Below, one piece after another: positions 8,505 through 18,120 of a stretch of 64,000 nt of DNA; within the stretch, counting starts at the first letter, position 1, and each line of letters starts with the position of its first letter. The notes under the pieces were generated by a model. It was not told the origin of the DNA. It did not search any database and saw only the letters and a program-made list of their open reading frames with translations. This DNA comes from Bacteroidota bacterium (GTDB lineage: Bacteria > Bacteroidota > Bacteroidia > Flavobacteriales_E > Vicingaceae): contig JABFGJ010000013.1 of assembly GCA_013112545.1 (NCBI GenBank), positions 28,986-92,985 on the forward strand, written 5' to 3'. The position numbers and the translations under genes were made by a program.

Positions 8505-11500
8505 TTACATATTTCTTCTATATTGTCCGCCTACTTCAAACAATGCTGAAGTAATTTGACCTAAAGAGCAATACTTTGAAGCTTCCATTAATGATTCAAA
8601 AATATTCCCATTTTGAATGGCCACTTGTTGTATTTTCCTCAAATATTCACTTGATTGTTTTTCATTTCCTTTTTGAAGGTGACCTAACATTTCAATTTGA
8701 TATTCTTTTTCTTCTTTCGTTGCTCTAATCACTTCACCGGGAGTTACTGTTGGCGAACCTTTAGAACTCAAAAATGTATTCACTCCAATTATTGGGAATT
8801 CTCCACTGTGCTTCAAACCTTCATAATATAAGCTCTCTTCTTGAATTTTACTTCTCTGATACATGGTTTCCATAGCACCCAATACACCGCCTCTTTCGGT
8901 AATGCGATCAAATTCTGTTAAAACAGCTTCTTCAACTAAATCAGTAAGTTCTTCAATAATAAATGAACCTTGAATTGGATTCTCATTTTTCGCTAAGCCT
9001 AATTCTCGATTGATAATTAACTGAATAGCCATAGCTCTTCTTACAGACTCTTCCGTAGGTGTCGTAATTGCTTCATCATAAGCATTGGTATGTAAAGAAT
9101 TACAGTTGTCATAAATGGCGTATAACGCTTGTAAGGTTGTACGAATATCGTTGAAGTCAATTTCTTGAGCATGCAGTGAACGCCCAGAAGTTTGAATGTG
9201 ATACTTCAACATTTGCGCTCTTGGATTTGCTCCATATTTATTCTTTAAGGCTTTAGCCCATATTCTTCTGGCAACTCTTCCAATCACCGCGTATTCTGGG
9301 TCTATTCCGTTTGAGAAAAAGAATGATAGATTAGGACCAAAAGCATTAATATCCATTCCTCTACTTAAATAGTATTCTATATAAGTAAATCCATTAGCTA
9401 AGGTAAAAGCCAATTGAGTGATGGGATTTGCTCCTGCTTCTGCAATGTGATAACCTGAAATGGATACAGAATAAAAATTTCTTACACCATTATTTATAAA
9501 ATATTCTTGAACATCACCCATTAATCGAAGGGCAAATTCAGTTGAAAAAATACAGGTATTTTGCGCCTGATCTTCTTTTAAGATATCTGCTTGTACAGTT
9601 CCTCGGACAACCGAAATAGTTTCCTTTTTTATTTTAGCATAAACATCAGCGTTCAAAACTTGATCGCCAGTAACTCCCAACAACATTAAGCCCAAACCAT
9701 CATTTCCTTCTGGAAGTGGACCCTGATATTTTGGTCTAGCTACTCCTTTTTCTTGATAAATTGCTGCAATCTTTGCTTCTACTTGCTTTTCAAGTCCATT
9801 TTCTTTAATGTAAAGTTCACACTGTTGGTCAATGGCAGCGTTCATAAAATAACCCAACAACATTGGTGCTGGACCATTGATGGTCATAGAAACAGAAGTC
9901 ATTGGATCTGCTAAATTGAATCCAGAATATAATTTTTTAGCATCATCTAAACAGCAAATCGAAACGCCAGCATTTCCAATCTTACCATAAATATCTGGTC
10001 TATAATCTGGGTCGTTTCCATACAGTGTAACCGAATCAAATGCCGTTGACAATCGTTTTGCAGGCAAGCCAATTGATACGTAATGGAAGCGTCTATTTGT
10101 TCTTTCGGGTCCACCTTCACCAGCAAACATTCTAGTTGGATCTTCTCCCTTTCGTTTAAACGGAAATAAACCAGCTGTATAGGGAAATTCACCAGGTACA
10201 TTTTCTTGTAAATTCCATTTTAACAAATCTCCCCAAGCTTCGTATTTTGGTAGCGCAACTTTAGGTATTTGAGAATGAGATAAAGATTCAGAATGGGTTT
10301 CCATTTTAATCTCCTTATCTCGAACTTTAAAAGAATAGATGGGGTTTTTATATTTTTCTACTGTATTTGGCCATTCTTCAATTAACTTATAATTTTTAGG
10401 GTCTAATTCCAGCTTCAAGGTCTCAAAAGTGCCTTGCAAGCTTTTAATCAATCTATCTTTATCATCTACATCCATCCCTTGAATGGTTTCAATAGACTTT
10501 TGAATGCCGTATAATTTTTGTGCAATCTCTGCTTGAGTATTTGACCATAAATCATAAGCTCTATTGTTCTCAGAAATTTCAGAAAGATAACGAGTTCGAC
10601 TTGCTGGAATTACAAATATCTTTTCAGACATTTCATCTGTAATTTGAAAGGTTGACTTTAAATCGGTATTTGTTCTTTCAACCAACACAGTCATAATCTT
10701 TTTATAAAGCTGGTTCATTCCAGGGTCATTAAACTGAGAAGCAATGGTGCCATAAACGGGCATTTCATCTGGTTTTTTATCCCACAATTGATGGTTACGT
10801 TGATACTGTTTTTTTACATCTCGTATAGCATCTAAAGCACCTCTTTTGTCGAATTTATTAATGGCAATTACATCGGCAAAGTCCAACATATCAATTTTTT
10901 CCAATTGAGTAGCTGCCCCAAATTCAGGGGTCATCACGTATAAACTTACATCAGAATGTTCTGTAATTTCTGTGTCAGATTGCCCAATACCCGAAGTTTC
11001 TAGAATGATTAAATCATACTTTGCTGCTTTTAAAATAGAAACTGCTTCTTTTACATGCTTCGATAAAGCCAAGTTACTCTGACGGGTTGCTAATGAACGC
11101 ATATAAACTCGTTCGTTTTTTATCGAATTCATTCTTATTCTGTCGCCCAATAATGCACCACCAGTTTTTCTTTTTGAAGGATCAACTGAAATAATGCCTA
11201 TTGTTTTGTCTTTAAAATCAATTAAAAAACGACGAACTAATTCATCAACTAAAGAAGATTTTCCCGCACCTCCAGTTCCTGTAATTCCCAAAACTGGTGT
11301 ATTTACTTTATTAGCCATTTCATGAACTTGGTCGAGTATGGCTGCTGATTCTTTTGGAAAATTCTCAGCTCCTGAAATCAATCTTGCAATAGACCTCGTA
11401 TTTTTTTCTTCTAAATGGTTAATTTCTCCTTTCAAATTTGCACCGGTAGCATAATCACTTCTTTCAACTAGATCGTTGATCATTCCTTGCAAACCTAATG

Positions 11501-11888
11501 CTCGACCATCATCGGGAGAATAAATTTTTTCAATTCCATAATTATGCAATTCTTCAATCTCTTCAGGAAGAATCACTCCTCCTCCACCGCCAAATATTTT
11601 AATGTGCTCCGAGCCGTTTTCTTTCAACAAATCATACATGTATTTAAAGTACTCATTGTGGCCTCCTTGGTAAGATGTCATGGCGATTGCATTGGCATCT
11701 TCTTGAATGGCAGTATCTACAACTTCTTGCACACTTCTGTCGTGGCCCAAATGGATAACCTCAACTCCAGTAGATTGTATAATTCTGCGCATCACATTAA
11801 TTGCAGCATCATGCCCGTCGAAAAGAGAAGCAGCAGTTACAATTCTAATTTTATTTTTGGGTGTATAAGGTGCAATTTTTTCCATCAA
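8505..11888 (-). CDS. icmF: Fused isobutyryl-CoA mutase (IcmF)
   Basis: One 1127-residue chain holds all parts of an adenosylcobalamin mutase: the B12-binding domain (about 14-150, base-off His26 in DGHDAA), a MeaB-type G-protein chaperone (about 195-460, P-loop GTGGAGKSS 204-212, later NKFD) and the TIM-barrel substrate domain (about 560-1127). This order defines IcmF, which interconverts isobutyryl-CoA and n-butyryl-CoA. The substrate pocket supports this: the Tyr of methylmalonyl-CoA mutase is Phe in RMFAGEGG, and its Arg is Gln in DQAQNTCIF. Relatives can also use isovaleryl- or pivalyl-CoA. A good promoter precedes it and a lipoprotein gene follows by 2 bases. Confidence 0.95.
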   Translation of the reverse strand: MMEKIAPYTPKNKIRIVTAASLFDGHDAAINVMRRIIQSTGVEVIHLGHDRSVQEVVDTAIQEDANAIAMTSYQGGHNEYFKYMYDLLKENGSEHIKIFGGGGGVILPEEIEELHNYGIEKIYSPDDGRALGLQGMINDLVERSDYATGANLKGEINHLEEKNTRSIARLISGAENFPKESAAILDQVHEMANKVNTPVLGITGTGGAGKSSLVDELVRRFLIDFKDKTIGIISVDPSKRKTGGALLGDRIRMNSIKNERVYMRSLATRQSNLALSKHVKEAVSILKAAKYDLIILETSGIGQSDTEITEHSDVSLYVMTPEFGAATQLEKIDMLDFADVIAINKFDKRGALDAIRDVKKQYQRNHQLWDKKPDEMPVYGTIASQFNDPGMNQLYKKIMTVLVERTNTDLKSTFQITDEMSEKIFVIPASRTRYLSEISENNRAYDLWSNTQAEIAQKLYGIQKSIETIQGMDVDDKDRLIKSLQGTFETLKLELDPKNYKLIEEWPNTVEKYKNPIYSFKVRDKEIKMETHSESLSHSQIPKVALPKYEAWGDLLKWNLQENVPGEFPYTAGLFPFKRKGEDPTRMFAGEGGPERTNRRFHYVSIGLPAKRLSTAFDSVTLYGNDPDYRPDIYGKIGNAGVSICCLDDAKKLYSGFNLADPMTSVSMTINGPAPMLLGYFMNAAIDQQCELYIKENGLEKQVEAKIAAIYQEKGVARPKYQGPLPEGNDGLGLMLLGVTGDQVLNADVYAKIKKETISVVRGTVQADILKEDQAQNTCIFSTEFALRLMGDVQEYFINNGVRNFYSVSISGYHIAEAGANPITQLAFTLANGFTYIEYYLSRGMDINAFGPNLSFFFSNGIDPEYAVIGRVARRIWAKALKNKYGANPRAQMLKYHIQTSGRSLHAQEIDFNDIRTTLQALYAIYDNCNSLHTNAYDEAITTPTEESVRRAMAIQLIINRELGLAKNENPIQGSFIIEELTDLVEEAVLTEFDRITERGGVLGAMETMYQRSKIQEESLYYEGLKHSGEFPIIGVNTFLSSKGSPTVTPGEVIRATKEEKEYQIEMLGHLQKGNEKQSSEYLRKIQQVAIQNGNIFESLMEASKYCSLGQITSALFEVGGQYRRNM

Positions 11889-11908
11889 TCTTCATTTTTT
11901 AAGGTGGG

Positions 11909-11939
11909 CAAAGTTAATGATTAGCTCTTTGTAAATCAA
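11909..11939 (-). promoter_or_regulatory. Promoter of icmF
   Basis: On the minus strand TTG (11939-11937), 20-base spacer, TAACTTTG (11916-11909): a full match to the Bacteroidota pattern. The box ends about 20 bases before the ATG at 11888. Confidence 0.6.
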
Positions 11940-12000
11940 CAAGCCATAACAGTGCAAAATCAATAACACTAAGATTTGCTCTAGCCTTTATTTAAACCGA

Positions 12001-13083
12001 TTAATAGAAAGAAATATAGCCATTTTTAGAAACTATATTAACCAATGGACTTGCTTCTTTATCTTTAACATAACCCTCAATATAGGTCACATTTCCATCT
12101 TTTGTTTCATTTACTATAGTTGCCTCTTTCATAAAATCAATACTCTTATTCCCAGAAGTTTCAATACTAAATTGAAAAGGAGCTAAATGAGTAAATTCCA
12201 AATCGATGTCCGTGTTATTTCCATTTAAGCGAATACTATAAAATTTTGAATAGATCTGTTTAATATTCACATCACCATAACTAGTATTTAAATCAGCAAT
12301 ATAATCTAGCTTTTTTATTCTCAGTTGACTATAAGTTAAATTACCTCGAATCTGATATACTTCATCTGATCGAATATCATCATTTCTACTTTCTAAATTT
12401 AATTCTTTGACTTTGAAAAATTCTATATTTGATGACTTAGATTCTAGACTTACTTTTTGTGCATTATCAACAATTAAATCGCCATAACTCAGATAAATTA
12501 GTCCTTGGTCTAAATCTTTTATTAATATTTTACCATACTTCACATCTATTCTACGGGCATCTTTAATGTTTCTTGCTCTTAAATCACCATGAGCAATTTC
12601 AACCCTCAGGGATCCTAAATAATTAGGCAAGAACACATCCCCAAATCTATTTTTAATTGCCAGTCTGCAAGTTACAGGCATATAAACTTTATAATTTATC
12701 ACTAAGTTTTTTTCCGAACCGTACCTTTTTTTTAGATCCATTGCGCCTCTTTTCCATACATTAGATACTTCTGTCCATTCTGAATTAACAACAACATTTG
12801 TCCTATTTCCACGACAATTCACTTCTACTAATTCAAAAAGTTCATTTGCTTGAGCCAAATTATCAGTGCTAACTTTGATGGTCGCAATTACTAATATACT
12901 ATCCTTTTCCCAAGCATTAACCTCAATTTCTCCATACTGATTATTTAATTCAACCGATGCTGTTTTATCAATTTGATATGCATATTTAATTTGCTTTGAA
13001 TCTTCAAAAGCTGCAGCATAAAGTTGAATTGAAATCAAAAGTGAAAGTGCCGATAAACAATTTCTATATTTTAACATTCCCAT
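12001..13083 (-). CDS. Exported DUF4097-like beta-helix protein
   Basis: The open frame begins at 13110, but the hydrophobic signal (NCLSALSLLISIQLYAAA) fits best with a start at 13083 or 13077. Either overlaps the end of the preceding gene by 14-20 bases. The mature part is a ladder of short strands with repeated YGDV/YGDL/FGDV elements, as in DUF4097/adhesin-like proteins often encoded with ECF sigma factors. A role as an envelope sensor or structural partner of the sigma/anti-sigma pair is inferred from position only. It ends the minus-strand run that begins with the TonB-dependent receptor. Confidence 0.7.
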   Translation of the reverse strand: MGMLKYRNCLSALSLLISIQLYAAAFEDSKQIKYAYQIDKTASVELNNQYGEIEVNAWEKDSILVIATIKVSTDNLAQANELFELVEVNCRGNRTNVVVNSEWTEVSNVWKRGAMDLKKRYGSEKNLVINYKVYMPVTCRLAIKNRFGDVFLPNYLGSLRVEIAHGDLRARNIKDARRIDVKYGKILIKDLDQGLIYLSYGDLIVDNAQKVSLESKSSNIEFFKVKELNLESRNDDIRSDEVYQIRGNLTYSQLRIKKLDYIADLNTSYGDVNIKQIYSKFYSIRLNGNNTDIDLEFTHLAPFQFSIETSGNKSIDFMKEATIVNETKDGNVTYIEGYVKDKEASPLVNIVSKNGYISFY

Positions 13084-13660
13084 AATTTCTATCTTTTTGA
13101 TTTGAAGCATCTGAATTCAATTCAATCAATATCTCTTTCAATAACTCTAAGCGTAATCTATAGTTTTGTATCATAGCACGAACTATGCGCTCGTCATTTA
13201 TATGATCGCCCATTTCACTTTTCAACTCATCGAACTCAGCCTGTAGCAAGTTTAATTCTTCAATAACTTCTTTATTATCACCAAACCCCTTTAATTCGAC
13301 TAATTTAACCTCTATCTCATTTGAATAGTAATTTTCCACCTCATTGAGTTCAGCTAAATATTCAGGTTGTTCAGTCTTATCTATTAACTGCAATACTTCA
13401 GTTGGGACGACCTTACTTGTAGAATCAGCATTTGTAAAATGTAGGTACATGACTAAATATCCAAAGCCTAAAGCAAAAATGAATAAAGCCGCGTATTTGT
13501 ATATATTCCACAATTGATATAATTTAGGCTTAGTTTTCTTCTTCCTTTTAGGTAGTTCATTTTCAATTTTCCCCCATAAGTTATCAGGTGTCTTAGTATC
13601 AAAGTCCGATCTGTTTTTGGCGAAAAAATTTTCCCAAGATTTATGCTCAGTTCTTTTCAT
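13064..13660 (-). CDS. Membrane anti-sigma-factor-like protein
   Basis: About 45 N-terminal cytoplasmic residues (with TPDNLWGKIENELPK, similar to the short N-termini of Bacteroidota anti-sigma-like proteins) precede a basic stretch and one membrane span at about 51-70 (YAALFIFALGFGYLVMYL). A 125-residue, Glu-rich, probably coiled-coil periplasmic part follows. It overlaps the sigma-factor gene by 14 bases, which implies translational coupling and paired function. No zinc HxxxCxxC motif is present, so it is not a ZAS-type anti-sigma factor. The function is inferred from topology and neighbourhood. Confidence 0.65.
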   Translation of the reverse strand: MKRTEHKSWENFFAKNRSDFDTKTPDNLWGKIENELPKRKKKTKPKLYQLWNIYKYAALFIFALGFGYLVMYLHFTNADSTSKVVPTEVLQLIDKTEQPEYLAELNEVENYYSNEIEVKLVELKGFGDNKEVIEELNLLQAEFDELKSEMGDHINDERIVRAMIQNYRLRLELLKEILIELNSDASNQKDRNYGNVKI

Positions 13661-14216
13661 AACTCTTCCTATTTATTAAAATTTCTTTCATTTTCTTTTT
13701 AGCTCTGTTCAATTGAGATTTTGAAGTTGATTCAGTAATACCTAATTCTTCTGCAATTTCACGATGTGAATAATCTTCAAACAAATACAAGGTAAAAACT
13801 AATCGATAGCCTTCTGGTAACAACTCCATAGCATTTTGTATCTCTACAATGGAAGTTTCAGGTACACCTTCATTTTCCATTTCATAATAACTATCATCAG
13901 TATCAGCTTTTAGTAATTCGTATTGTAGCTCTTCTTTATTCCTCTTCTTGATATGATTCAATGAGCTATTTACTACAATTCTTTTAAACCAAGCGCCAAA
14001 ACTTGACTCTTCTCGATAGCTATCGATTTGATTAAACATTTTTATAAACGACTCTTGCAATACATCTTGTGCTTCATCATGTTGATTCACAATTCGATAA
14101 CACACATTAAACATAGACTTTGCATACAATTTGTAAATCTTATGTTGAGATTGCCTATCGTTTTCCTTGCAACGATTAATTAAATCTATATGTGGATATA
14201 TTCTCGATTCTACCAA
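13647..14216 (-). CDS. ECF-type RNA polymerase sigma factor
   Basis: Region 2 is at about residues 22-90 (YAKSMFNVCYRIVNQ, then DVLQESFIKMF and SFGAWFKRIVVN) and region 4 at about 130-185 (LPEGYRLVFTLYLFEDYSH, then IAEELGITESTSKSQLNRAK). A short acidic linker joins them, giving the 189-residue length of an ECF sigma factor. It directs RNA polymerase to an unknown regulon. The overlap with the membrane anti-sigma-like gene and the TonB receptor 58 bases upstream suggest a cell-surface-responsive unit. A palindrome ATTTGT-T-ACAAAT (14224-14236) stands 8 bases before its start. Confidence 0.9.
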   Translation of the reverse strand: MVESRIYPHIDLINRCKENDRQSQHKIYKLYAKSMFNVCYRIVNQHDEAQDVLQESFIKMFNQIDSYREESSFGAWFKRIVVNSSLNHIKKRNKEELQYELLKADTDDSYYEMENEGVPETSIVEIQNAMELLPEGYRLVFTLYLFEDYSHREIAEELGITESTSKSQLNRAKKKMKEILINRKSYEKN

Positions 14217-14223
14217 GTGAGCA

Positions 14224-14236
14224 ATTTGTTACAAAT
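14224..14236. repeat. Short palindrome upstream of the ECF sigma gene
   Basis: ATTTGT T ACAAAT, perfect 6-base arms around a single base, 8 bases before the sigma-factor ATG. It could be an operator, but a chance palindrome in A+T-rich DNA is equally possible. Confidence 0.3.
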
Positions 14237-14274
14237 GTGCTAAAAGCTAATATCTCTATTCACCAAATTATCAA

Positions 14275-16626
14275 TTAAAATTCTAACCTGTATTTTAAAA
14301 TGGGTAGAATACCAAATTGATATTCCTCTTCTATTGTTTTTGTGTAGTTATTATAATTAAACCCAAATACGTTTTCTCTGTTGGTTACATTTTGTACTTG
14401 TAGTGATAGAATATGCGCTACTTTAACTCGATTAACTCGGTAACTAGCTGTTATATCTATTCTCCAGTAATTAGGAACCTTATACTGATACTGCCTATCT
14501 TCAAATTTCACTTCTTGTCCAGAAAGCTTTGAGGATTCTAGATCTATGGGTGTGTATCTATTTCCTCCAGCCCAAATTCCTTTAAAATTCATTGAAAATA
14601 GATTCTTATCGTCTTTGCCAACTGCGTATTCTTTGCCTCCTAAAAGCGAAAATCTATAATTGGCATTAAACCTTGTATTATATGTTTTTCCATTGTTGGC
14701 TTTATATTTAGAATCAAAAATAGAGCCCGTAAACATGTAATAATATCCCTTAGCAAAAAATCGTTCTAAAGTAATTTCTGTTCCAATATTATAAGCTGTA
14801 CCATGATTAACAAATTTATCAGTCGTGAAGCCTGCATTAGCATTAATTGCAGAAATTGGACTAGAGGGATCTTCTTCAACTGGAACATTAAAAAGTGATT
14901 GGAAATAAACTTCTGTTTTTAAATGCACAAATTCATTCAACATTCTATCATAGCCAACAACATAATGCCATGCTTTGGTTAGACCTAATTTTTTATTGGG
15001 CTGAATATACGATCCGTCAGCTTGTTGCTGCTTGGCCATATAAATACTCATAGCTTCTAATCTACTGTGTAAACCGGTCCCTAAACTTAATGCTTGCCCT
15101 TCTGCAAATTTCCATTTTAGTCCTAACCGGGGTTCCACACTATAACTTTGATTCAATGCAAAGTACATGTTATGTACTCCAGCATTTAAAACCCATTTTT
15201 CATTAAAACTATGTTTCCATTGACCAAACAATTGATAAGTTTCTGTATTGTCTTTAGACTTTAAAAATGTTTTAAATTGATTATCCTCATTATCCTTTCC
15301 TTGAGCGTTTAAGTTATAATATAATCGACTTGCAATAAGTCCTCCGCGAAAGTTGTTTTTTACATTAAACTTCTTGTTGATATAAGTTGAAAAACGCGCA
15401 GAGGTATTTTGTATTTCTTCAGAATATAAACGAGTGGTACTCAGGTCTTTTTTAGAAATTGAATCATTCCAGTACGCTATTCTTTGAGTGCTTACAGAAA
15501 TCACTGATTTTATATATGTGTTTTGGTTCAGAAAATATTTATGATCTAATCCAATTACCCCCATGTCAGAATTAAATTTCCCATCTGAGTATTCTTCACC
15601 AGGTTCAAACTCTGTTGTATCTTTAATAGGAAATTCTTCTGACAAGCTTAGTCCCCCTATACCGAATAAACTAAAATTTCCATATTTCATAGAAGGTATA
15701 AAAAAATTAAATGCAAGGTCTTGGAATAAATTATTGTCATCTATTTTTAAAAATCCGAGCTCAGTTAACATGCTTAAAGTTGAATAACGATAATTTATCA
15801 AATATGAACCTTGATTTTCACCCCTTAATGGCCCTTCAGCAGATATATCAGTGCCTAATAAACCCAATTGAAAGGCTTGTTCTCGTTTATGCTGATTTCC
15901 TTTTCTCAAATTAATATCAAAGACACCAGACATTGCATTTCCATATTCTGCAGGGAATGCAGCGGTAAAGAAATCAGAATTATCTAGCATATTATTACTC
16001 AACACACTAATTCCTCCACCTGATGCTCCAACATCTGAAAAGTGGTTTGGACTTGGAATTTCAATACCATTTAACCTCCATAGTAGTCCTCTAGGTGAAT
16101 TTCCACGAACTATGATTTCATTAGATACATCATCAGTTGTACTAACACCTGCAAACGCTTGTGCCATTCTAGCTGGATCATCTACACTTGCTGCATATCG
16201 ACTAGTCTCTTCAACCGAAAATGACCTAGCACTAACTGTTGCCATCTCATTATTAGCATCTTCTTTATTAGCTGAACCTGATACTACTACTTCATCCAAT
16301 TTAATCAATGATTCAGTTAGTGCTATCTTAAGGATTAACTCTTTAGCAGAACCAACTAACACATTAGCTACGGTTACCGTTTCGTATCCCATAAATGAGA
16401 CCTGTAATGTATGCCTTCCTACAGGTATATTTTTAAATTCAAAGTTTCCGCTTGCATCAGTACTAACCCCAACAAATGGATCTAGACTGGTTATCAACAC
16501 TGAAGCTCCAGGCAAAGTAAATTCTGACTCTTTATCTAAAATTGTCCCTCGGATAGTTTGTGTTAAGTGTTGACTGAATGTTTGGTTGAAAAATAGAATA
16601 CAAGCTATTAGTAATAATTTCCGCAT
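14275..16626 (-). CDS. TonB-dependent receptor with carboxypeptidase-regulatory-like domain
   Basis: After a signal peptide (about 1-18) comes a CarboxypepD_reg-like domain (about 25-105: TIRGTILDKES, LPGASVLI, GNFEFKNIPVGRHTL, SFMGYE). The plug follows (about 115-240, with DEVVVSG, IIVRGNSPRGLLWRLNGIE), and then a long beta barrel ending in a terminal aromatic residue (ILKYRLEF). At 783 residues it is at the small end for SusC-like receptors, and no SusD partner is adjacent. It imports an unidentified ligand across the outer membrane. The downstream sigma/anti-sigma genes on the same strand suggest a link to signalling, but it lacks the N-terminal signalling domain of FecA-type transducers. 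Confidence 0.85.
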   Translation of the reverse strand: MRKLLLIACILFFNQTFSQHLTQTIRGTILDKESEFTLPGASVLITSLDPFVGVSTDASGNFEFKNIPVGRHTLQVSFMGYETVTVANVLVGSAKELILKIALTESLIKLDEVVVSGSANKEDANNEMATVSARSFSVEETSRYAASVDDPARMAQAFAGVSTTDDVSNEIIVRGNSPRGLLWRLNGIEIPSPNHFSDVGASGGGISVLSNNMLDNSDFFTAAFPAEYGNAMSGVFDINLRKGNQHKREQAFQLGLLGTDISAEGPLRGENQGSYLINYRYSTLSMLTELGFLKIDDNNLFQDLAFNFFIPSMKYGNFSLFGIGGLSLSEEFPIKDTTEFEPGEEYSDGKFNSDMGVIGLDHKYFLNQNTYIKSVISVSTQRIAYWNDSISKKDLSTTRLYSEEIQNTSARFSTYINKKFNVKNNFRGGLIASRLYYNLNAQGKDNEDNQFKTFLKSKDNTETYQLFGQWKHSFNEKWVLNAGVHNMYFALNQSYSVEPRLGLKWKFAEGQALSLGTGLHSRLEAMSIYMAKQQQADGSYIQPNKKLGLTKAWHYVVGYDRMLNEFVHLKTEVYFQSLFNVPVEEDPSSPISAINANAGFTTDKFVNHGTAYNIGTEITLERFFAKGYYYMFTGSIFDSKYKANNGKTYNTRFNANYRFSLLGGKEYAVGKDDKNLFSMNFKGIWAGGNRYTPIDLESSKLSGQEVKFEDRQYQYKVPNYWRIDITASYRVNRVKVAHILSLQVQNVTNRENVFGFNYNNYTKTIEEEYQFGILPILKYRLEF

Positions 16627-16766
16627 TTTTTATTATTGTTTGCCCTAATGACAATCAATTTATAAAAAGTTGCATGAAGATTTAAAAAATTTCTAATAAT
16701 ATTAGTTTAATCAAGATTATGATTTAAAAATAAATGATTCACAATTCTCAGGAAAGTTGATTTAAG

Positions 16767-16791
16767 TAAACTTATTTAATGCATAAGTTTA
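16767..16791 (-). terminator. Weak hairpin downstream of the M28 peptidase gene
   Basis: Perfect 8-base arms TAAACTTA / TAAGTTTA with a 9-base loop, about 25 bases past the peptidase stop on the minus strand. It is purely A+T-rich in the outer pairs and lacks a strong T tail, so termination is only possible. The TonB receptor promoter must lie between this and 16626, but no clear box is seen. Confidence 0.3.
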
Positions 16792-16816
16792 ATTAGGAAT
16801 AATACATACTTAACCC

Positions 16817-18046
16817 CTAAAACTCCACCTTTTCTTTTATCTCTTTCTTACCTCTTTTGACGATTACCGTTGTTTTATCTCCTTTTTTAAATTCACTTAG
16901 AGCTTTCATATAGCTCATCATATCGCTAACTTCAATTTCACCCATTTTGATAACAATGTCGCCAGTTTTAAATCCGGCTTTATCAGCGGGTTTTCCTTCG
17001 GTTACGCCATCTATTCTCATACCATCACCCTGAAACATATAGTCTGGCATAACTCCTAAAGTAACAGTGAACCTAGGCGTTTCTGCTGATTCATCTTTTG
17101 TTTTAACAAACTCTAATTTCTCTTTATTATCTAAGTGCTCTATGATGTCTAATATGTAAGTCCCGATTAAATACATTCCTTTAAAATTAATCTTTTCAAT
17201 ATCGTCCGTCGGCTTGTGATAGTCTTCGTGTTGACCTGTAAAAAAATGTAAAACTGGTATCTCTTTTAAGTAAAAAGAAGTGTGATCTGAAGGTCCAACA
17301 CCAGACTTACTCAAAATTAGTTCCTGTTCTTTAACTTTGGTTTCAGTAAGCACTTCTTCCCATAAAGGACTTGTTCCAACTCCATTTATAGCCAGACCTT
17401 TTGTTTCATCCAATCGGCCAACCATGTCCATATTTATCATATAATTTGCTTGTTCAAGCTCTATTGTTGGATTTTTGCAATAATAGTTCGAACCCCACAA
17501 GCCTTTCTCTTCGCCAGAAAAAGCAATAAACAAATAATTATTAGATGCAGTATTTTCGTTTCCAATTAGGTCAGAAGCGAGTTGTAATAAGATTGCTACT
17601 CCACTTGCATTGTCGTCTGCTCCATTGTGAATTTCTTTATCCCCAACATATAATGAGCCTTCTCCACCCATTCCCAAATGGTCGTAATGTGCTCCTATAA
17701 TTACGGTATGCTCAGCTCTATTATCAATATAACCGATCACATTTTTAACTAAAATCGGCTCTCCATTAGCTTGACTTTCTGACATATGCGGATTAGCCTT
17801 AGGAGTAATTTCAAATTCTTGCAAGAAAGAATCATCTGTTCCTTTTGGAGTCAAACCTATTTCTGTCATCTTTTCTATAATATATTCAGCTGCTTTATCC
17901 TGACCTTCCGTTCCTGTTTCTCTTCCAGCAAATTCGTCTGAACTTAATTGTTTAACGAGGTTTGTTAAATTTTCTATTTGTTCTTCTTGCGAAAAAAGTC
18001 CAACTGCAAACACGAAGAACAAAAAACTAAATACAATCTTTTTCAT
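16817..18046 (-). CDS. M28-family zinc aminopeptidase with PDZ domain
   Basis: The signal peptide ends at about residue 20 (VGLFSQ). The M28 catalytic domain shows the two-zinc signature: His120 in GAHYDH, Asp145 in GADDNASG, Glu179/Glu180 in FSGEEKG, Asp207 in NMDMVG, and a late His in FFTGQHEDYH. A C-terminal PDZ domain (about 330-409; VTEGKPADKAGFKTGDIV) may bind substrates or partners. It should be a secreted or periplasmic metallo-aminopeptidase acting on peptides. The 409-residue length and the PDZ tail are common in Bacteroidota. It is divergent from the beta-propeller lipoprotein gene. Confidence 0.9.
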   Translation of the reverse strand: MKKIVFSFLFFVFAVGLFSQEEQIENLTNLVKQLSSDEFAGRETGTEGQDKAAEYIIEKMTEIGLTPKGTDDSFLQEFEITPKANPHMSESQANGEPILVKNVIGYIDNRAEHTVIIGAHYDHLGMGGEGSLYVGDKEIHNGADDNASGVAILLQLASDLIGNENTASNNYLFIAFSGEEKGLWGSNYYCKNPTIELEQANYMINMDMVGRLDETKGLAINGVGTSPLWEEVLTETKVKEQELILSKSGVGPSDHTSFYLKEIPVLHFFTGQHEDYHKPTDDIEKINFKGMYLIGTYILDIIEHLDNKEKLEFVKTKDESAETPRFTVTLGVMPDYMFQGDGMRIDGVTEGKPADKAGFKTGDIVIKMGEIEVSDMMSYMKALSEFKKGDKTTVIVKRGKKEIKEKVEF

Positions 18047-18060
18047 AATATGATTTTCAA

Positions 18061-18106
18061 CAAAACTAATAAATTAGAATACTCAATAATGAAAAACTTA
18101 ATTTTG
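18061..18106. promoter_or_regulatory. Divergent promoter region (M28 peptidase / propeller lipoprotein)
   Basis: Two back-to-back -7 boxes are seen: minus-strand TAGTTTTG (18068-18061), with TTG 15 bases upstream, for the peptidase; and plus-strand TAATTTTG (18099-18106), for the gene at 18121. The plus-strand box lacks a clear -33 element. Confidence 0.45.
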
Positions 18107-18120
18107 GCAAAATTTTTATC

